DNA from: Vreelandella subglaciescola
GTDB taxonomy: Bacteria > Pseudomonadota > Gammaproteobacteria > Pseudomonadales > Halomonadaceae
Length of the DNA: 64,000 nucleotides
Assembly (NCBI RefSeq): GCF_900142895.1
Contig: NZ_LT670847.1
Location: 806,001 to 870,000 of the forward strand
Direction of reading: 5' to 3'
Shown: piece after piece, positions 1 to 9,258 of the stretch
How the letters are laid out: every line of letters starts with the position of its first letter
Numbering within the stretch: position 1 is the stretch's first letter
Position numbers and translations under genes: made by a program
Notes under the pieces: generated by a model
Database searches by the model: none
Told to the model about the DNA's origin: nothing
What the model saw: only the letters and a program-made list of their open reading frames with translations

Positions 1-478
1 GAATCTGACGAGTGGCATCTTGGGCAATCTGGACGCAGTCTTGCTTGTCGACCTTGAACACCACGCGGCGAAACATCGGGTCAGTGGCGTTATACACGTG
101 GACGATAGCGTTTTTGGCGCCTTTGAGCGCCTCAAAGCTGCGTTCGATCAGGTGCGGGCGCGCCTGGGTGAGCACTTGGATGGTCACATCATCAGGGATC
201 TTGTCCTGCTCGATCAGCGTGCGCACGAAGTCAAAATCGGTTTGTGAGGCCGACGGAAAGCCCACTTCGATTTCCTTAAAGCCAATATTTACCAGCATGT
301 CAAAGAGGCGCTGCTTGCGCTCTTGATTCATCGGATCAATCAGCGACTGGTTGCCGTCACGTAGATCGACGCTGGTCCAGATGGGCGGCTGCTCGATGCG
401 CTTGCCCGGCCACTGGCGATCGGGCAGGTCAACGGCGACAAAGGGGCGGTATTTTTGCGCGGGATCAGACAACATCAT
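1..478 (-). CDS. leuA: 2-isopropylmalate synthase (5' part; 3' end beyond window)
   Basis: LeuA condenses acetyl-CoA with 2-oxoisovalerate, the first committed step of leucine biosynthesis. The minus-strand frame begins [13 protein letters not shown] and reads on through [14 protein letters not shown], the N-terminal TIM-barrel signature with the catalytic Arg-Asp, and [20 protein letters not shown]. This fits the longer type of LeuA found in many proteobacteria. About 159 codons are visible before the window edge. The start at 478 is preceded by AGGAG seven bases upstream. The gene is headed by a leader peptide and an attenuator-like hairpin (separate entries), so transcription is probably attenuated by leucyl-tRNA supply. 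Confidence 0.93.
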   Translation of the reverse strand, partial: MMLSDPAQKYRPFVAVDLPDRQWPGKRIEQPPIWTSVDLRDGNQSLIDPMNQERKQRLFDMLVNIGFKEIEVGFPSASQTDFDFVRTLIEQDKIPDDVTIQVLTQARPHLIERSFEALKGAKNAIVHVYNATDPMFRRVVFKVDKQDCVQIAQDATRQI

Positions 479-551
479 GGCGGCTCTCCTGGAAGAAAAG
501 AAAACGGTGGGGCATAAAATAAGTATAGCCGGTGCCTCGGGGCACCAACGT

Positions 552-587
552 AAAACGCCCCTTCACCGCAGGGGATGAAGGGGCGTT
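552..587 (-). terminator. leuA attenuator hairpin
   Basis: A perfect 11-bp inverted repeat (554-564 with 577-587, AACGCCCCTTC and its complement) is followed on the minus strand by TTTT. It lies between the leader peptide and leuA, 74 bases before the start codon. This is the arrangement of a transcription attenuator. A structured RNA upstream of leuA in Halomonadaceae has, to my recollection, been described computationally, and this region is a candidate for it. The rest of 588-766 contains further GC-rich inverted repeats, for example around 740-755, that could form the alternative fold. Confidence 0.75.
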
Positions 588-766
588 CAAGAAAGAGGCA
601 CGGCGGACGGTGGCGGCTATGTTGAAGACCGTATCGACGACATTGACGACCGGATCGGCAGCGCGACCCTCGCATAAAAAACAGTGCAAACCTTTGATAT
701 CCATGACGACCTCGCAACGTGTAACACCTAACGACAATGCCCGCAGCATTGCCCGACCCTGAACCT

Positions 767-826
767 TCAGAGGCGGGCGCTTAGTAGTCGTAGGTCTAGT
801 ACAAGATGCGTCATGGAGATATTCAT
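767..826 (-). CDS. leuL: leu operon leader peptide (too short for usual gene callers)
   Basis: The minus-strand frame from ATG at 826 reads MNISMTHLVLDLRLLSARL and ends with TGA at 769-767. Six of 19 residues are leucine, and four of those leucines use CTA, a codon rare in this GC-rich genome. That is the expected design of a control peptide whose translation stalls when charged leucyl-tRNA is short. An internal in-frame ATG at 814 is a second possible start (15 residues). No good Shine-Dalgarno sequence precedes either. Placement upstream of a hairpin and leuA supports a role in attenuation. Confidence 0.8.
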   Translation of the reverse strand: MNISMTHLVLDLRLLSARL

Positions 827-832
827 CGCTCT

Positions 833-861
833 AGAAAATCAGTCCTAGCGTGTTTTGTCAA
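833..861 (-). promoter_or_regulatory. putative sigma-70 promoter of the leu leader
   Basis: On the minus strand a consensus TTGACA (861-856) is followed after 17 bases by TTTTCT (838-833), a weak -10. The predicted start of transcription falls at about 827-826, on the first ATG of the leader peptide, so the leader could be translated from a leaderless or nearly leaderless message. The -35 is clear and the -10 is not. Confidence 0.5.
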
Positions 862-1071
862 CGCTATTTTCTGTTTGATGACGGCTGCCAGCGGGTGGAA
901 AGACCAGACAAGCGGCCGGTGTAATCGCCAATATCCACTAAAATTTCACAACGCTGGCTCAACTGGTACTCTTCAGGGTTTGCGCTGTGCCGCGTTGTGC
1001 AGCAACTCAGGATACGACGCCGCGCCACGCTGCGGCAATCAAGGACTTTACCGACCGCTGGATTAACGCCC

Positions 1072-3909
1072 ATGACACTGCTGTGGATCGCCCTACTGCC
1101 GCTTTTAGGCGTGCTGGTGCCCCTGATTACCTATCGGCACGGGCGCACCGCCTGCACCCTTGCAACTGCCCTGTTACCGGGCATTGCCCTGGCGCTGACG
1201 CTGTTGCAGATCCCTGCGCTAGCCGAGGGCCAGCCGCTGCGCTTTACCGTGGCCTGGCTACCGGAGCTGGGGCTTGACCTGGCGCTGCGTCTGGACGGCT
1301 TGACGCTGCTGTTCAATCTGCTGATTTTGGGCATCGGCCTGCTCATTTTGCTGTACGCCCACTTTTATCTGCATGAAGACGAGCCCGTCGGGCGTTTTTA
1401 CGCCTTTATGGTGCTGTTCATGGCGTCGATGGTCGGCATCGTCATGGCCAACAACCTGATTCTTTTGTGGCTGTACTGGGAGCTCACCAGTCTGGCCTCG
1501 TTTTTGCTGATCGGTTTTTGGACCACCCAAAGTGCAGCGCGCAAGGGCGCCCGCATGGCGCTGACCGTGACCGGCGCCGGCGGGCTGGCCCTGTTGGCCG
1601 GCGTATTACTGCTGGGCCGCATAGCGGGCAGTTTTGACATGGACGTGGTGCTCTCAAGCGGCACGGCCATTGCCGCCGACCCGCGCTATCCGGCCATGCT
1701 GGTATTGGTGCTGCTCGGCGCCTTTACCAAGTCTGCACAGTTTCCGTTTCAGTTCTGGCTGCCCCACGCCATGGCCGCACCCACGCCGGTATCGGCCTAT
1801 CTGCACTCGGCCACCATGGTGAAAGCCGGTATCTTTCTCATGGCACGGCTGCATCCGGCCCTTGGCGAAAGCGAGCTATGGACGGTTATCGTCGCGCTGA
1901 CCGGTACCGTTACGCTGCTGTACGGCGCCTGGTTTGCGCTGTTCAAGACCGACCTCAAGGGGATTCTGGCGTTTTCCACCGTTAGCCACCTAGGGCTTAT
2001 CACGCTGTTGCTGGGCATTGGCAGCCCCATGGCGATACTCGCCGCGCTGTTTCATGTCCTCAATCACGCCACCTTCAAGGCGGCGCTGTTCATGAGTGCA
2101 GGGATCATCGATCACGCGGCCGGCACGCGCGAGCTCAAAGCACTTGGCGGGCTGAAATCCACCATGCCAGTCATGGCCGTTTTAACCTCGCTGGCCGCCG
2201 CAGCGATGGCCGGTGTGCCGCTATTTAACGGCTTTTTATCCAAGGAAATGCTGTTTACCGAAACGCTTAACACGCCGATTCTTGCCGGGCTAAGCTGGCT
2301 CATGCCGGTGTTGGCAACGCTTGGCGGTGTGCTGTCAGTGGCTTACTCACTGCGCCTGGCCCACGCGGTATTTTTCAAACCCGGGCGCAAACAGCCCCCC
2401 AAAACCCCTCACGAGCCGCCGCGCCTGATGCGCGCGCCGGTCGAGCTGCTGGTCGCGCTTTGTGTGCTGGTCGGGGTATTTCCGGCCTTTTTCGCCGGCG
2501 GCCTGCTCGACCTAGCCACCCTTGCCGTGCTCGGCGAGCCGCTGGATTTTCAGTTGGCCGTCTGGCACGGCTTTAATGTACCGCTTGCCATGAGCGCAAT
2601 TGCACTGGCTGGCGGCGCGCTGATGTACTGGCGTCATCCGGATATGCGCCGTTTTCTCCAACAGTTCAACGGCTTGGATGCCCGGCGGGTGTTCGAGCGC
2701 GGCATTATGTCCTGCAAGTATGCCTCGGAGCGCACTGTCACGTGGCTGGAAGGCAACTCGCTGCAGCGCTATATGGCATTTTTGCTGATGGCCGCGTTAG
2801 TCAGCGGCGTGGTCGGGCTTGCCCAGATTAACGAATTAACCGGCGAGCTCGGCAACCAGCCAATAGATGGCGCCGTGCTGTTTGGCGCAGCAATGCTGAT
2901 CTTTGGCGGCATCGCGACCGCCGCGACCCACCGCTTCCGTTTGATTTCTTTGCTGATGCTGTCAATCGTTGGCTTGTTTGTGGCGCTGACCTTTGCCCGT
3001 TTTTCGGCCCCGGATCTCGCGTTAACCCAGCTCTCGGTTGAGGTCGTCACCATGATTCTGTTGATGCTGGCGCTGTTTTTCCTGCCTCAGCGCACACCCA
3101 GGGATTCCAGCCCCATGCGCAACGTGCGCGACATATTGCTGGCAAGCGCGCTGGGGCTGGTGATCGCCAGCCTTAACTACGCGGTGATGACCCGTGGTGT
3201 GGATTCGATTTCAGATTTCTTTGTCCACAACAGCGTACCGGGCGGCGGCGGGCACAACGCGGTCAACGTGATTCTGGTCGACTTCCGTGGGTTTGATACG
3301 CTTGGGGAAATTACCGTGCTGGCGCTTGCCGGCCTGGCCATTTTCAAGCTACTCAACCGCCTGCGCGTGTCGATGCCGCACAGCGACGTTGAAGGGCGCC
3401 TGTGGTCGCCCGATCGCTACCCGGCCATCTTGACCTCTATTTCCATGGCGCTATTGCCCCTGGCGCTTTTAGTATCAGCGTTCATCTTTTTGCGCGGCCA
3501 CAACCAGCCGGGCGGCGGGTTTATTGCCGGGCTGATTACCGCCGTGGCGCTCATTTTGCTGTACGTGGCGCGGGGCGTGGAATGGGCCCAGCAGCGGCTT
3601 GATTTCCCCTTCCAGCCGGTTGCCGTGGCGGGCGTTGCCACGGCAACGCTGACTGGCCTTGGCAGCTGGCTGTTCGGGCAGCCTTTTTTAACCTCGGCCT
3701 TCGGCCATTTTTCGCTGCCGTTAATCGGCAAGTTCGAATTGGCAACGGTGCTCCTGTTTGATCTTGGGGTGTATCTGGCGGTCGTTGGCGCCACGCTGAT
3801 GATCCTCGCCAACCTTGGCAAGGTCACCACGACCCACCGCCCGGTGACGGAGTCACAGGAACATCATACGGACAGCACGGCGCCTGCATCCGGCAAGGAG
3901 AACGGCTAA
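1072..3909 (+). CDS. mnhA: Na+/H+ antiporter subunit A, fused A/B type
   Basis: This is the large subunit of the Mrp/Mnh multisubunit cation/proton antiporter of the inner membrane, used for Na+ extrusion and alkaline pH tolerance. The protein (945 residues) carries the NuoL-like proton-channel domain in its first ~500 residues, with conserved [15 protein letters not shown] (Glu137), [15 protein letters not shown] (Lys220) and the HSATMVKAG motif. It continues with MbhD/MbhE-like segments and an MnhB-like C-terminus ([10 protein letters not shown]). That A+B fusion is typical of group-2 operons with six genes. The start at 1072 ([13 protein letters not shown]) was preferred over an upstream frame extension on family grounds. 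No strong ribosome site is visible. It overlaps mnhC by one base. The 230 bases upstream (842-1071) hold the opposing leu promoter and presumably the mnh promoter. Confidence 0.95.
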   Translation: MTLLWIALLPLLGVLVPLITYRHGRTACTLATALLPGIALALTLLQIPALAEGQPLRFTVAWLPELGLDLALRLDGLTLLFNLLILGIGLLILLYAHFYLHEDEPVGRFYAFMVLFMASMVGIVMANNLILLWLYWELTSLASFLLIGFWTTQSAARKGARMALTVTGAGGLALLAGVLLLGRIAGSFDMDVVLSSGTAIAADPRYPAMLVLVLLGAFTKSAQFPFQFWLPHAMAAPTPVSAYLHSATMVKAGIFLMARLHPALGESELWTVIVALTGTVTLLYGAWFALFKTDLKGILAFSTVSHLGLITLLLGIGSPMAILAALFHVLNHATFKAALFMSAGIIDHAAGTRELKALGGLKSTMPVMAVLTSLAAAAMAGVPLFNGFLSKEMLFTETLNTPILAGLSWLMPVLATLGGVLSVAYSLRLAHAVFFKPGRKQPPKTPHEPPRLMRAPVELLVALCVLVGVFPAFFAGGLLDLATLAVLGEPLDFQLAVWHGFNVPLAMSAIALAGGALMYWRHPDMRRFLQQFNGLDARRVFERGIMSCKYASERTVTWLEGNSLQRYMAFLLMAALVSGVVGLAQINELTGELGNQPIDGAVLFGAAMLIFGGIATAATHRFRLISLLMLSIVGLFVALTFARFSAPDLALTQLSVEVVTMILLMLALFFLPQRTPRDSSPMRNVRDILLASALGLVIASLNYAVMTRGVDSISDFFVHNSVPGGGGHNAVNVILVDFRGFDTLGEITVLALAGLAIFKLLNRLRVSMPHSDVEGRLWSPDRYPAILTSISMALLPLALLVSAFIFLRGHNQPGGGFIAGLITAVALILLYVARGVEWAQQRLDFPFQPVAVAGVATATLTGLGSWLFGQPFLTSAFGHFSLPLIGKFELATVLLFDLGVYLAVVGATLMILANLGKVTTTHRPVTESQEHHTDSTAPASGKENG

Positions 3910-4241
3910 TGGAAGCACTGTACGCAATAACCACCGGCATTCTGACCGCCTGCGGCCTTTACTTGACCCTTCGCGGGCGCACTTTTCCCGTCGTGGTGGG
4001 GCTGACGCTACTGTCCTATGCGGTCAACCTGTTCCTGTTTTCCATGGGCGGGCTGACCACCCACGGCGCCGTGATTATCAACGGGGCTAAAGACTACGCC
4101 GACCCGCTGCCTCAGGCGCTGGTGCTTACCGCCATCGTGATCGGCTTTGCGATGACCGCGTTTGTGGTGATTTTGGCCATGCGTGCGCGAAGCGAAATGG
4201 GTAACGATCACGTGGACGGTAAAAAGGATGATAACGAATGA
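3909..4241 (+). CDS. mnhC: Na+/H+ antiporter subunit C
   Basis: A NuoK-like small membrane subunit (110 residues) of the Mnh complex. Three hydrophobic segments are visible, with the family motif NLFLFSMGG and the loop ADPLPQALVLTAIVIGFAMTAF. Its ATG overlaps the stop of subunit A (TAATG) and is preceded by AAGGAG. It ends in a 4-base ATGA overlap with subunit D. Tight overlaps through the operon indicate translational coupling and fixed stoichiometry. Confidence 0.94.
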   Translation: MEALYAITTGILTACGLYLTLRGRTFPVVVGLTLLSYAVNLFLFSMGGLTTHGAVIINGAKDYADPLPQALVLTAIVIGFAMTAFVVILAMRARSEMGNDHVDGKKDDNE

Positions 4242-5755
4242 CACAGCATCTCATTGTCCTGCCGATTGTACTTCCCCTGGTGGCCGGAATTCTGCTGCTT
4301 TACAAGCGCCTCGGGCGGCTTAGCCAGATCAAGCGCCTGATCAGCGTTGTCGCCACCGTTCTGCTGTTGCTGGTGTCCATTGCGCTGGTGAAACAGGCGG
4401 CGAGCGGTGAGGTTACCTACTACGCGCTGGGCAGCTGGCAGCCGCCGTTTGGCATTGTGCTGGTACTTGACCGATTATCGGCGCTGATGGTGATGGTTAC
4501 CTCGTTTCTGGCCGTTGGTGCGGTGGTTTATTCATGCGCCGGCGACGACGAAAAAGGCAGCAATTTTCACGGCCTGTTTCAATGGCAGCTGATGGGCATC
4601 AACGGCGCCTTTTTAACCGGTGACCTGTTCAACCTGTTCGTCTTTTTTGAAGTGCTGCTGCTGGCCTCGTATGCACTGCTGCTGCATGGCGGCGGCAAAT
4701 TGCGCATTCAGGCAAGCGTGCACTATGTCGTGCTCAACATTGCCGGCTCGTCGCTTTTCCTGATTGCCGCAGGCGTGCTGTACGGCGCCACCGGTACGCT
4801 CAACATGGCCGATATGGCCAACCGTATTGCCAACCTGCCGGCCGAGCGCGAAGGGCTGGTAACCGCGGGGGCGCTGATGCTGCTGGTAGTGTTCGGCCTG
4901 AAAGCCGCCATGCTACCGCTGTATTTCTGGCTGCCGCGTACCTACGGCTACGCCCCGGCGCCGGTAGCGGCACTGTTCGCCATTATGACCAAGGTCGGCA
5001 TCTACGCCATTCTGCGGGTATATATGCTCATGTTCAGCGATCAGGCCGGCTCGCTTGCCGCTCTGGAACAGCCCTGGGTATGGTGGCTGGCACTTGCCAC
5101 CCTGGCCATTGCTGGCATGGGCGTACTGGCCGCGCGGGATCTGCGCCTGTTGGTGGCTTACCTGATCCTGATTTCGGTGGGCACGCTACTCGCGGGCATC
5201 GGCATGCGCACGCCCGCGGCCATCTCGGCGTTGCTTTACTATTTGATTCACACCACGCTTGTGACCGGCGGGCTGTTCCTGCTTGCCGCCATGATTGGCA
5301 CCCAACGCGGCAAGGCCGGCACCCGGCTGGTGAAAGGCCGCCCCATGGCCGAAGGCGGCGGTTTGGCGCTGTTGTTTTTTGTCGGCGCCGTGGCCGTTGC
5401 CGGCCTGCCACCGCTGTCCGGGGCGCTGGGCAAAGCGCTGTTGCTGAACGCAGCCGAAGGGAATGCGCGCCTGTGGCTATGGCCCCTGTTGCTGCTGGCC
5501 GGGTTGGCCTCACTGGTAGCGCTTTCGCGCGCGGGCTCAACGATATTCTGGGCCAGCCACCGCGGCTCGCACTGCGGCGAAGCCCTGCCGCGCGCGCAGT
5601 GGTTCGGCGTAACCTGGCTGGTGGTGGCCGCCCCGGTATTGCTGGTGGTGTTTGCCGGCCCGGTCAGCGAATACACCCAGGCCACCGCCGAGCAGCTGGC
5701 TAATCCTGAAGCAATCATCCAAACACTGCTGCCGGCCACAGGAGATGCTCCATGA
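4238..5755 (+). CDS. mnhD: Na+/H+ antiporter subunit D
   Basis: A NuoM/N-like proton-translocating subunit (505 residues) with about 14 membrane helices. Conserved elements are FFEVLLLASYALLLHGG (channel Glu) near residue 140 and GLKAAMLPLYFWLPRTY with its conserved Lys near residue 220, followed by PAPVAALFAIMTKVGIYA. It works with subunit A as the second antiporter-like channel. It overlaps mnhC upstream (ATGA) and mnhE downstream (ATGA). Confidence 0.95.
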   Translation: MTQHLIVLPIVLPLVAGILLLYKRLGRLSQIKRLISVVATVLLLLVSIALVKQAASGEVTYYALGSWQPPFGIVLVLDRLSALMVMVTSFLAVGAVVYSCAGDDEKGSNFHGLFQWQLMGINGAFLTGDLFNLFVFFEVLLLASYALLLHGGGKLRIQASVHYVVLNIAGSSLFLIAAGVLYGATGTLNMADMANRIANLPAEREGLVTAGALMLLVVFGLKAAMLPLYFWLPRTYGYAPAPVAALFAIMTKVGIYAILRVYMLMFSDQAGSLAALEQPWVWWLALATLAIAGMGVLAARDLRLLVAYLILISVGTLLAGIGMRTPAAISALLYYLIHTTLVTGGLFLLAAMIGTQRGKAGTRLVKGRPMAEGGGLALLFFVGAVAVAGLPPLSGALGKALLLNAAEGNARLWLWPLLLLAGLASLVALSRAGSTIFWASHRGSHCGEALPRAQWFGVTWLVVAAPVLLVVFAGPVSEYTQATAEQLANPEAIIQTLLPATGDAP

Positions 5756-6249
5756 TCAAGCCGCGCCGTTGGCTGCCCACGCCCGTTTTGTCCCTGCTGC
5801 TGCTGATCGTCTGGCTACTCCTCGCGCACAGTATCGCCCCGGGGCAAATCCTGCTGGGCGGCGTGCTTGCAGTGATAATACCGCTGTTTACCCATCGCTT
5901 CTGGGATGCCCAGTTGCATATCAAAAAACCCTGGCTATTGCTGCGCTTTTTTCTGCGGGTGATCGGCGACATCATTATCGCCAACTTTGAAGTCGCCTAC
6001 CTGATCATCAATCCGTGCCGCAAAATGCGCCCGCATTTTATTGAATACCCGCTGATGCTTGAAGAGCGCTTCACCATTACGCTGCTCGCCAGCACCATTA
6101 CGCTAACGCCCGGCACCGTATCGGCCAACCTGCGCCTGGACGGTAAATCGCTGTTGATTCATGCGCTGGACGTTGACGATCCCGAGGTACTGGTAGCGCA
6201 GATTCGCGAGCGCTACGAGCAACCGCTCAAGGAGATCTACGAATGCTGA
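5752..6249 (+). CDS. mnhE: Na+/H+ antiporter subunit E
   Basis: A 165-residue subunit with two or three N-terminal membrane helices and a cytoplasmic C-terminal part. The family pattern is visible in FFLRVIGDIIIANFEVAYLII and STITLTPGTVSANL, followed by LLIHALDVDDPEVL. Start and stop overlap both neighbours, so it belongs to the single mnh transcript. Confidence 0.93.
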   Translation: MIKPRRWLPTPVLSLLLLIVWLLLAHSIAPGQILLGGVLAVIIPLFTHRFWDAQLHIKKPWLLLRFFLRVIGDIIIANFEVAYLIINPCRKMRPHFIEYPLMLEERFTITLLASTITLTPGTVSANLRLDGKSLLIHALDVDDPEVLVAQIRERYEQPLKEIYEC

Positions 6250-6512
6250 GTATCGCGCTACCTATCGCGCTTACGCTGGTGATCATGGCGCTGTTGATGA
6301 ACCTTTATCGTCTGGCCGTCGGCCCACGTCTCCCGGACCGCGTGATGGCGCTGGATACCATGTACGTCAACTCCATTGCGCTGATCGTGCTGCTGGGTTT
6401 CTGGCTGGGTAACAAGATCTACTTTGAAGCTGCCTTGTTAATCGCCATGCTCGGCTTTATCAGCACCGTGGCGATCTGCAAGTATATTCTGCGGGGGGAC
6501 ATCATCGAATGA
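6243..6512 (+). CDS. mnhF: Na+/H+ antiporter subunit F
   Basis: A small three-helix membrane subunit (89 residues). The family signature RLAVGPRLPDRVMALDTM is visible near residues 22-39, followed by FEAALLIAMLGFISTVAICKYILRG. It overlaps mnhE by seven bases and mnhG by four. Confidence 0.93.
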   Translation: MLSIALPIALTLVIMALLMNLYRLAVGPRLPDRVMALDTMYVNSIALIVLLGFWLGNKIYFEAALLIAMLGFISTVAICKYILRGDIIE

Positions 6513-6892
6513 TTATTATCGACGCCGTGGTGGCAATTTTGCTGATTTCCGGGGGCACTTTTGCCTTTATTGGTTCGCTGGGCATGGTGGTGCTGAAAGA
6601 CTTTTATATGCGCCTGCACGGCCCCACCAAGGTCACCACCTTGGGTATCGGCTGTATGCTGATCGCCTCGATGCTGTATTTCTGGCGCCTTGAAGGCATC
6701 ATCAGTATCCAGGAAATGCTGATTACGCTGTTTTTATTTATTACCGCGCCGGTCAGCGCTCACCTGCTGGCCAAAACCGGCCTGCATATGCAGCTCAAGC
6801 GCGCAGACAAAACCCAGGGTGAACCGTTGGAGCTGCGTCAGGAAGAAGTGGGCGACAAGCCCGTCCCGCATCCGGACCACAGCCACGGCTAG
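6509..6892 (+). CDS. mnhG: Na+/H+ antiporter subunit G
   Basis: The last subunit of the Mnh operon (127 residues). Three helices carry the family pattern GTFAFIGSLGMVVLKDFYMRLHGPTK, then FITAPVSAHLLAKTGLH. The C-terminus is a hydrophilic His- and Glu-rich tail ending PHPDHSHG, which might bind metal or may simply be variable. It ends the six-gene operon. Confidence 0.93.
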   Translation: MIIIDAVVAILLISGGTFAFIGSLGMVVLKDFYMRLHGPTKVTTLGIGCMLIASMLYFWRLEGIISIQEMLITLFLFITAPVSAHLLAKTGLHMQLKRADKTQGEPLELRQEEVGDKPVPHPDHSHG

Positions 6893-6902
6893 GCCTGAGC
6901 TA

Positions 6903-6926
6903 GCGGGGCGAATTCGCGCGCCCCGC
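6903..6926 (+). terminator. possible terminator hairpin after mnhG
   Basis: An 8-bp perfect inverted repeat GCGGGGCG/CGCCCCGC with an 8-base loop lies 10 bases after the mnhG stop. There is no T-run, so it is at best a weak intrinsic terminator or an RNA-stabilising hairpin. The rest of the gap to 7072 shows nothing clear beyond a repeated CACATGATTA just before the MFS gene. Confidence 0.4.
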
Positions 6927-7072
6927 CTTGCCGTACCCTGCCCGTCTTTGCCAAAATCGGATAACTCTCTGCTCAAAAAACGCTTATTGTGCAGGCGTAG
7001 CGTTTGCGCATACGGCAGGCGGCTGAAACCCTCAGGGTAGCGAGAGACAGCACATGATTAGCTCACAAGCAC

Positions 7073-8311
7073 ATGATTAACCAAAAAGAGTTGCCGGCGT
7101 TATTCACCGGCATGATGGCGACGCTGGCCGGCATTGGCGTTGCCCGTTTTGCCTATACGCCGCTATTGCCGGCGATTATTCAGGCCGAGTGGTTCAGCCC
7201 CAGCCAGGCCGCTTATCTGGGCGCGGCCAACCTGCTGGGCTATTTGATCGGGGCATTAGCCGGCCACCCGCTTTCCGAGCGCTTTTCAACCCGGGGCTTG
7301 TTTGGCCTGTGCTTTGCCGGCATCGCCCTGAGCTTTCTGCTGTGCGCAGGCCCCAATAGCTTCGGCTGGTTTTTTATCTGGCGGCTGGTGGCGGGCATTG
7401 CGGGGGCCATTCTTGTGGTCGTGGGGCCGTCGCTTGCCCTCACGGCGACGCCGCCTGCACGGCGCACCGGCGTGGGCACGCTGGTGTTCACCGGCATTGG
7501 GCTCGGCACGCTGGTATCGGCGCTGGTGGTGCCGGCGCTGCTGGCCGTCAGCCTGACGGCCACCTGGATCGCACTGGGCGTGCTGATCATCATCGCGGGG
7601 ATATTTTGCGACCATAATCTCGTGCAGCTGACTCTTTCACCACCTCATGCCGCGCCGGACTCACCCCCAAGCGATGCCCATCAAGAGCATCCTCAAAAAG
7701 CACAGGGCCATCCAGAACAGGCTCATAAAAAACCCGCCGGACTCGCACTGGTTATAGCGCTGGTGATGATGGCCTATGCGCTGGACGCGATCGGCTTTGT
7801 CCCGCATACCGTTTTCTGGGTGGACTACCTCGCCCGGGAAAAAGCGCTGGGCGCCCACGCCGCCTCGTTGCAGTGGGTCATCTTTGGCGTTGGCGCAGTA
7901 TCGGGGCCGTTTATCGTCAGTTGGATGACAAGGCGGCTGGGCTGGCACAGGGGCCTGGTACTCGCCTTTCTGACCAAGGCGGCGGCCGTGGCGCTGCCGC
8001 TGCTGTCCATCGCGTTTATCAGCCGGTCAGCGTCGTCCTTTTTGGTCGGCGCGATGATTCCCGGCATCGTCGCCCTTACCTCAGGGCGGCTGGCCGAGCT
8101 CGCCGGCCCTACGCAGCACAAACGCCTGTGGGGACAGGCCACCGCCACCTTTGCCGCCGCGCAGGCGTTTTCCGGCTACGGCATGTCCGCCCTGTATGAC
8201 GTGTGGCATACCTATACGCCGCTGTATGCGATCGGCAGCGCGGTGCTGGCAAGCGGCCTGCTGCTGGCGCTACTCAGCCAGCTGGTGTATCGCAGAACCC
8301 ATGCCGCCTGA
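7073..8311 (+). CDS. MFS transporter, YbfB/YjiJ family
   Basis: A predicted 12-helix inner-membrane transporter of 412 residues. The N-terminus LPALFTGMMATLAGIGVARFAYTPLLPAII followed by AAYLGAANLLGYLIGALAG is typical of the YbfB/YjiJ group, whose substrates are largely unknown. A hydrophilic, Pro/His-rich central loop (about residues 185-222) divides the two six-helix halves. The start at 7073 has no clear ribosome site. The gene is convergent with serB, with a 29-base gap. Substrate cannot be deduced. Confidence 0.85.
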   Translation: MINQKELPALFTGMMATLAGIGVARFAYTPLLPAIIQAEWFSPSQAAYLGAANLLGYLIGALAGHPLSERFSTRGLFGLCFAGIALSFLLCAGPNSFGWFFIWRLVAGIAGAILVVVGPSLALTATPPARRTGVGTLVFTGIGLGTLVSALVVPALLAVSLTATWIALGVLIIIAGIFCDHNLVQLTLSPPHAAPDSPPSDAHQEHPQKAQGHPEQAHKKPAGLALVIALVMMAYALDAIGFVPHTVFWVDYLAREKALGAHAASLQWVIFGVGAVSGPFIVSWMTRRLGWHRGLVLAFLTKAAAVALPLLSIAFISRSASSFLVGAMIPGIVALTSGRLAELAGPTQHKRLWGQATATFAAAQAFSGYGMSALYDVWHTYTPLYAIGSAVLASGLLLALLSQLVYRRTHAA

Positions 8312-8340
8312 ACGTGAGTCTGAATTTGAGCCGGCAGGCG

Positions 8341-9258
8341 TCACTTAACCCGCCACTCCTTGCGACTATGGCCCAACAAGTAAAGCACCGCGTCGAGCCC
8401 CAGCGTCGAGATAGACTGGCGCGCCTGCTCGCGCACCAGCGGCTTGGCACGAAAGGCAATGCCCAGCCCCGCTCTGGCGAGCATTTTTAGATCGTTGGCG
8501 CCGTCGCCCACGGCGACGGTCTGGCTCAAGCTGAGCCCCTGGCACTCGGCCATTTGCGCCAGCAGCTCCGCTTTGCGCTGGGCATCAACAATGGGCTCGC
8601 GCACTTCGCCGGTGACCTTGCCGCTTTCAATCACCAGCTCGTTGGCGTGAATCTCATCGAAGCCAAAGCGTTCCTGCAGGTGGCGGGCAAAGTAGGTAAA
8701 GCCTCCGGAAATAATCGCCGTGCGGTAGCCCTGCTGCTTTAACGTCGCCATCAGTGTTTCAAGGCCGTCCATCAGCGGAAGATGGGCGGCGATATCAGCC
8801 AGCACCGCTTCATCCAACCCTTCCAGTTTGGCCATGCGCGCACGAAAGCTCTGCTTGAAATCCAGCTCGCCGCGCATGGCCTGTTCGGTCACCGCCGCCA
8901 CTTCATCGCCCACGCCGTGCCGGCGCGCCAGCTCGTCGATGACTTCGGTCTTGATCAGCGTTGAGTCCATGTCGAAGCACACCAGCCGGCGGTGGCCTTG
9001 CCATTCGCCGCTTGGCTGAATAGCGACGTCAACACCCTGGGCGTTGCCCAGCGCCAGCGCCTCTTTGCGCAGCGCTTCGACGTCAGCGCTCTCGCCGGTC
9101 AGCCAATAGGCTACGCAGGCGCCGCTGTTTTCGTCCGACAGCCATTCACGGCGCTCGACCGTCAACCCGTGGCGGGCCACCAGCGCTTCCGCCTCGGTCA
9201 AAAACGCCGCCGGCAGCGTGTCGCCCAGCAGCGTTAACATCAGCGCGTTTTCGCTCAT
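8341..9258 (-). CDS. serB: phosphoserine phosphatase
   Basis: SerB hydrolyses phosphoserine in the last step of serine synthesis. The HAD-family motif [18 protein letters not shown] (catalytic Asp96 and Asp98) is clear, with SGGFTYFA (motif II) and [11 protein letters not shown] (motif III). The first ~85 residues form an ACT-like regulatory region, and total length (305) matches the long proteobacterial form. Its start codon overlaps the parC stop (ATGA), placing it last in a parE-parC-serB group. Confidence 0.95.
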   Translation of the reverse strand: MSENALMLTLLGDTLPAAFLTEAEALVARHGLTVERREWLSDENSGACVAYWLTGESADVEALRKEALALGNAQGVDVAIQPSGEWQGHRRLVCFDMDSTLIKTEVIDELARRHGVGDEVAAVTEQAMRGELDFKQSFRARMAKLEGLDEAVLADIAAHLPLMDGLETLMATLKQQGYRTAIISGGFTYFARHLQERFGFDEIHANELVIESGKVTGEVREPIVDAQRKAELLAQMAECQGLSLSQTVAVGDGANDLKMLARAGLGIAFRAKPLVREQARQSISTLGLDAVLYLLGHSRKEWRVK

